Shown in pieces: positions 59,701 to 64,000 of a stretch of DNA of 64,000 nt. The DNA comes from Sabethes cyaneus (Eukaryota; Arthropoda; Insecta; Diptera; Culicidae), in assembly GCF_943734655.1 (NCBI RefSeq), contig NC_071354.1:226232397-226296396 (forward strand), given 5' to 3'. The translations under genes and the position numbers were made by a program. The notes below the pieces were generated by a model that did not search any database, was not told the DNA's origin, and saw nothing but the letters and a program-made list of their open reading frames with translations. Position 1 is the first letter of the stretch. Each line of letters opens with the position of its first letter.

Positions 59701-62700
59701 TCACACGGACATGAAGATCACATGGATAGACAGATAACATGGACATGAAGATCACAGGGAGAGACAGATTACGTGGACAGACAGATAACATGGACCGACA
59801 GATCACATGGACATGAAGATCACAGGGAGAGACAGATTACATGGACAGACAGATCACATGGACCGGCAGATAACATGGACCGACAGATAACATGGACCGA
59901 CAGATCACATGGACAGGAAGATCACAGGGAGAGACAGATTACATGGACAGACAGATAACATGGACCGACAGATAACATGAACCGACAGATCTCGTGGACA
60001 TGGAGATAACAAAGAAAGATAGATCACACGGACAGACCGATCACATGGACATGAAGATCACAGGGAGAGACAGATCACATGTACAGACAGATAACATGGA
60101 CCGACAGATAACATGGACATGAAGATCACAGGGAGAGACAGGTCATATGAACAGACAGATAACATGGACCGACAGATCACATGGACATGGAGATAACAGA
60201 GAAAGACAGATCACATGGACAGATCGATCACATGGACAGATCGATCACATGGACATAAATATCACAGGGAGAAACAGATCACTTGGACAGACAGGTAACA
60301 TGGACCGACCGATCAAATTGACATGGAGATCACAGGGAGAGACAGATCACATGGACAGACAGATAACATGGACCGACAGATCACATGGACATGGAGATAA
60401 CAGAGAAAGACAGATTACATGGACAGACCGATCACATGGACATAAATATCACAGGGAGAGACAGATCACATGAACAGACAGATAACATGGACCGACAGAT
60501 CTCGTGGACATGGAGATAACAAAGAAAGATAGATCACACGGACAGACCGATCACATGGACATGAAGATCACAGGGAGAGACAGATCACATGTACAGACAG
60601 ATAACATGGACCGACAGATAACATGGACATGAAGATCACAGGGAGAGACAGGTCATATGAACAGACAGATAACATGGACCGACAGATCACATGGACATGG
60701 AGATAACAGAGAAAGACAGATCACATGGACAGATCGATCACATGGACAGATCGATCACATGGACATAAATATCACAGGGAGAAACAGATCACTTGGACAG
60801 ACAGGTAACATGGACCGACCGATCAAATTGACATGGAGATCACAGGGAGAGACAGATCACATGGACAGACAGATAACATGGACCGACAGATCACATGGAC
60901 ATGGAGATAACAGAGAAAGACAGATTACATGGACAGACCGATCACATGGACATAAATATCACAGGGAGAGACAGATCACATGAACAGACAGATAACATGG
61001 ACCGACAGATCACATGGACATGGAGATAACAAAGAAAGACAGATCACATGGACAGGCCGATCACATGGACATAAATATCACAGGGAGAGACAGATCACAT
61101 GAACAGACAGATAACATGGACCAACAGATCACATGGACATGGTGATAACAGAGAAAGACAGATCACATGGACAGACCAATCACATGGACATGAAGATTAT
61201 AGGGAGAGACAGATCACATGGACAGACAGATCACATGGACCGGCAGATAACATGGACCGACAGCTCACATGGACATGGAGATCACATGGACAGACAGATA
61301 AGATGGACCGACAGAGCACATGGACATGGAGATCACATGGAGGGACAGGTAACATGGACCGACAGATCACAAGGACCGACAGATCACATGGACATGGAGA
61401 TCACAGAGAAAGATAGATCACAGGGACAGACCGATCAAATGGACATGAAGATCACAAGGATAGACAGATCACATGGACCGACAGATAACATGGACCGACA
61501 GATCACACGGACATGAAGATCACATGGATAGACAGATAACATGGACATGAAGATCACAGGGAGAGACAGATTACGTGGACAGACAGATAACATGGACCGA
61601 CAGATCACATGGACATGAAGATCACAGGGAGAGACAGATTACATGGACAGACAGATCACATGGACCGGCAGATAACATGGACCGACAGATAACATGGACC
61701 GACAGATCACATGGACAGGAAGATCACAGGGAGAGACAGATTACATGGACAGACAGATAACATGGACCGACAGATCACATGGACCGACAGATCACATAGA
61801 CATGAAGATCACAGGGAGAGACAGATTACAAGGACAGACAGATCACATGGACCGACAGATCACATGGACAGGCAGATCACAAGGGCATGGAGATCACAGG
61901 GAGAGACAGATCACATGGACCGACAGATCACATGGACATGAAGATCACAGGGAGAGACAGATTACATGGACAGACAGATAACATGGACCGACAGATCACA
62001 TGGACCGACAGATCACATAGACATGAAGATCACAGGGAGAGACAGATTACAAGGACAGACAGATCACATGGACCGACAGATCACATGGACAGGCAGATCA
62101 CAAGGGCATGGAGATCACAGGGAGAGACAGATCACATGGACCGACAGATCACATGGACATGAAGATCACAGGGAGAGACAGATTACATGGACAGACAGAT
62201 AACATGGACCGACAGATCACATGGACATGAAGATCACAGGGAGAGACAGATCACATGGACCGACAGATAACATGGACCGACAGATCACATGGACAGACAG
62301 ATAAGATGGACCGACAGGTATCATGGACCTACAAATCACATGGACATGGAGATCACATGGAGCGACAGATCACAAGGACCGACAGGGCACATGGACATGG
62401 ATATCACAGAGAAAGATAGATCACATGGACAGACCGATCACATGGACATGAAGATCACAGGGAGATACAGATCTCATGGACCGACAGATAACATGGACCG
62501 ACAGATCACATGGACGTGGAGATTACAGCGAGAGACAGATCACATGGACCGACAGCTAACATGGACCGACAGATCACATGGACCGACAGATCACATGGAC
62601 AGACAGATAAGATGGACCGACAGGTATCATGGACCTACAAATCACATGGACATGGAGATCACATGGAGCGACAGATCACAAGGACCGACAGGGCACATGG

Positions 62701-64000
62701 ACATGGAGATCACAGAGAAAGATAGATCACATGGACAGACCGATCACATGGACATGAAGATCACAGGGAGAGACAGATCTCATGGACCGACAGATAACAT
62801 GGACCGACAGATCACATGGACATGGAGATTACAGGGAGAGACAGATCACATGGACCGACAGATTACATGGACAGACAGATCACATGGACCGGCAGATAAC
62901 ATGGACCGACAGATAACATGGACCGACAGATCACATGGACAGGAAGATCACAGGGAGAGACAGATTACATGGACAGACAGATAACATGGACCGACAGATC
63001 ACATAGACATGAAGATCACAGGGAGAGACAGATTACAAGGACAGACAGATCACATGGACCGACAGATCACATAGACAGGCAGATCACAAGGGCATGGAGA
63101 TCACAGGGAGAGACAGATCACATGGACCGACAGATCACATGGACATGAAGATCACAGGGAGAGACAGATTACATGGACAGACAGATAACATGGACCGACA
63201 GATCACATGGACCGACAGATCACATAGACATGAAGATCACAGGGAGAGACAGATTACAAGGACAGATAGATCACATGGACCGACAGATCACATGGACAGG
63301 CAGATCACAAGGGCATGGAGATCACAGGGAGAGACAGATCACATGGACCGACAGATCACATGGACATGAAGATCACAGGGAGAGACAGATTACATGGACA
63401 GACAGATAACATGGACCGACAGATCACATGGACATGAAGATCACAGGGAGAGACATATCACATGGACCGACAGATAACATGGACCGACAGATCACATGGA
63501 CAGACAGATAAGATGGACCGACAGGTATCATGGACCTACAAATCACATGGACATGGAGATCACATGGAGCGACAGATCACAAGGACCGACAGGGCACATG
63601 GACATGGAGATCACAGAGAAAGATAGATCACATGGACAGACCGATCACATGGACATGAAGATCACAGGAAGAGACAGATCACATGGACAGACAGATCACA
63701 TGGACCGACAGATAACATGGGCCGACAGATAACATGGACCGACAGATCACATGGACATGAAGATCACAGGGAGAGACAGATCACATGGACCGACAGATAA
63801 CATGGACCGACAGATCACATGGACAGATAAGATGACCCGACAGGTATCATGGACCTACAAATCACATGGACATGGAGATCACATGGAGCGACAGATCACA
63901 AGGACCGACAGATCACATGGACATGGAGATCACAGAGAAAGATAGATCACAGGGACAGACCGATCAAATGGACATGAAGATCACAAGGATAGACAGATCA
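56706..64000 (+). repeat. 17-bp satellite array with higher-order structure (runs off window)
   Basis: More than 400 tandem units of 17 bp with core GACAGATCACATGGACC. Recurrent variants are GACAGATAACATGGACC, TGGAGATAACAGAGAAA, TAAATATCACAGGGAGA and GAAGATCACAGGGAGAG (phase-shifted). Blocks recur at 493, 510, 697, 1,207, 1,292 and 1,802 bp, all exact multiples of 17. This shows that unequal exchange or replication slippage has kept register. All plus frames read the same cyclic DRSHGQTDNMDRQITWT-like peptide. These frames lack gene context and are not called coding. The array continues past 64,000. Confidence 0.95.

Noticed and set aside
56985..63945. Many ORFs with DRSHG/QITWT repeats, possible repeat protein
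   Set aside because: Three-frame identity caused by the 17-bp unit; no splice, promoter or start context.
57000..64000. CRISPR-like repeat/spacer array
   Set aside because: Units are contiguous with no unique spacers, and the setting is eukaryotic.

Overview
The window looks like dipteran nuclear DNA, most likely from a mosquito with a large, transposon-rich genome. It is mainly AT-rich non-coding DNA and contains a spliceosomal exon with a perfect GTAAGT donor. It also has decayed LINEs of kinds familiar from mosquito genomes, tRNA-derived SINE-like pieces with polymerase III B boxes, and long-arm MITEs. A 1.9-kb repeat bears the TATAACAAAGGTT ends and GGCCCGGAGGGCC core that I associate with culicine repeats. 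The species assignment comes from remembered repeat patterns and is not certain. I see no bacterial operons, rRNA, intact tRNA or CRISPR.

Layout. 0-6 kb: GC-rich non-coding blocks (about 0.1-0.9, 3.4-5.7 kb) and decayed duplicated transposon DNA with an RT remnant (1.3-3.4 kb). 6-13 kb: AT-rich DNA with LINE remnants at 8.3-9.6 kb. 13.55-14.47 kb, minus strand: the only host-gene exon I can defend. It encodes about 305 residues of a disordered, probably nuclear protein with a PLDLS (CtBP-binding type) motif and ends in a strong splice donor. Its other exons are not recognised and may lie outside the window. 14.5-17.4 kb: its likely upstream region, with two GC-rich blocks. 17.4-28 kb: SINE-like sequence, a T-rich array split by the 1.9-kb element, and minus-strand LINE fragments, one holding a 148-bp MITE. 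28.9-33 kb: purine-rich GA arrays, a foldback element, a 15-bp minisatellite and a 12-bp satellite. 33-46 kb: AT-rich DNA with GC-rich blocks at 34-36 and 43.3-45 kb, MITEs and LINE pieces. 46.2-51.1 kb: another degenerate array with a long inverted repeat, then the best-preserved mobile element, a CR1/L2-like LINE with one frameshift. 51.2-56.6 kb: T-rich and CT arrays, a first array of a 17-bp satellite, and mixed non-coding DNA. 56.7-64 kb: a large array of the same satellite in the opposite orientation, running off the window.

The unusual part is the satellite system. A 17-bp monomer keeps strict phase over 7 kb, with higher-order duplications spaced at exact multiples of 17 bp. An inverted sister array 3.5 kb away carries an inserted foldback element. 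Many apparent ORFs there arise because 17 is not divisible by 3, so all three frames read the same peptide cycle; they are not genes. Nothing seen amounts to a clear new multi-gene system.
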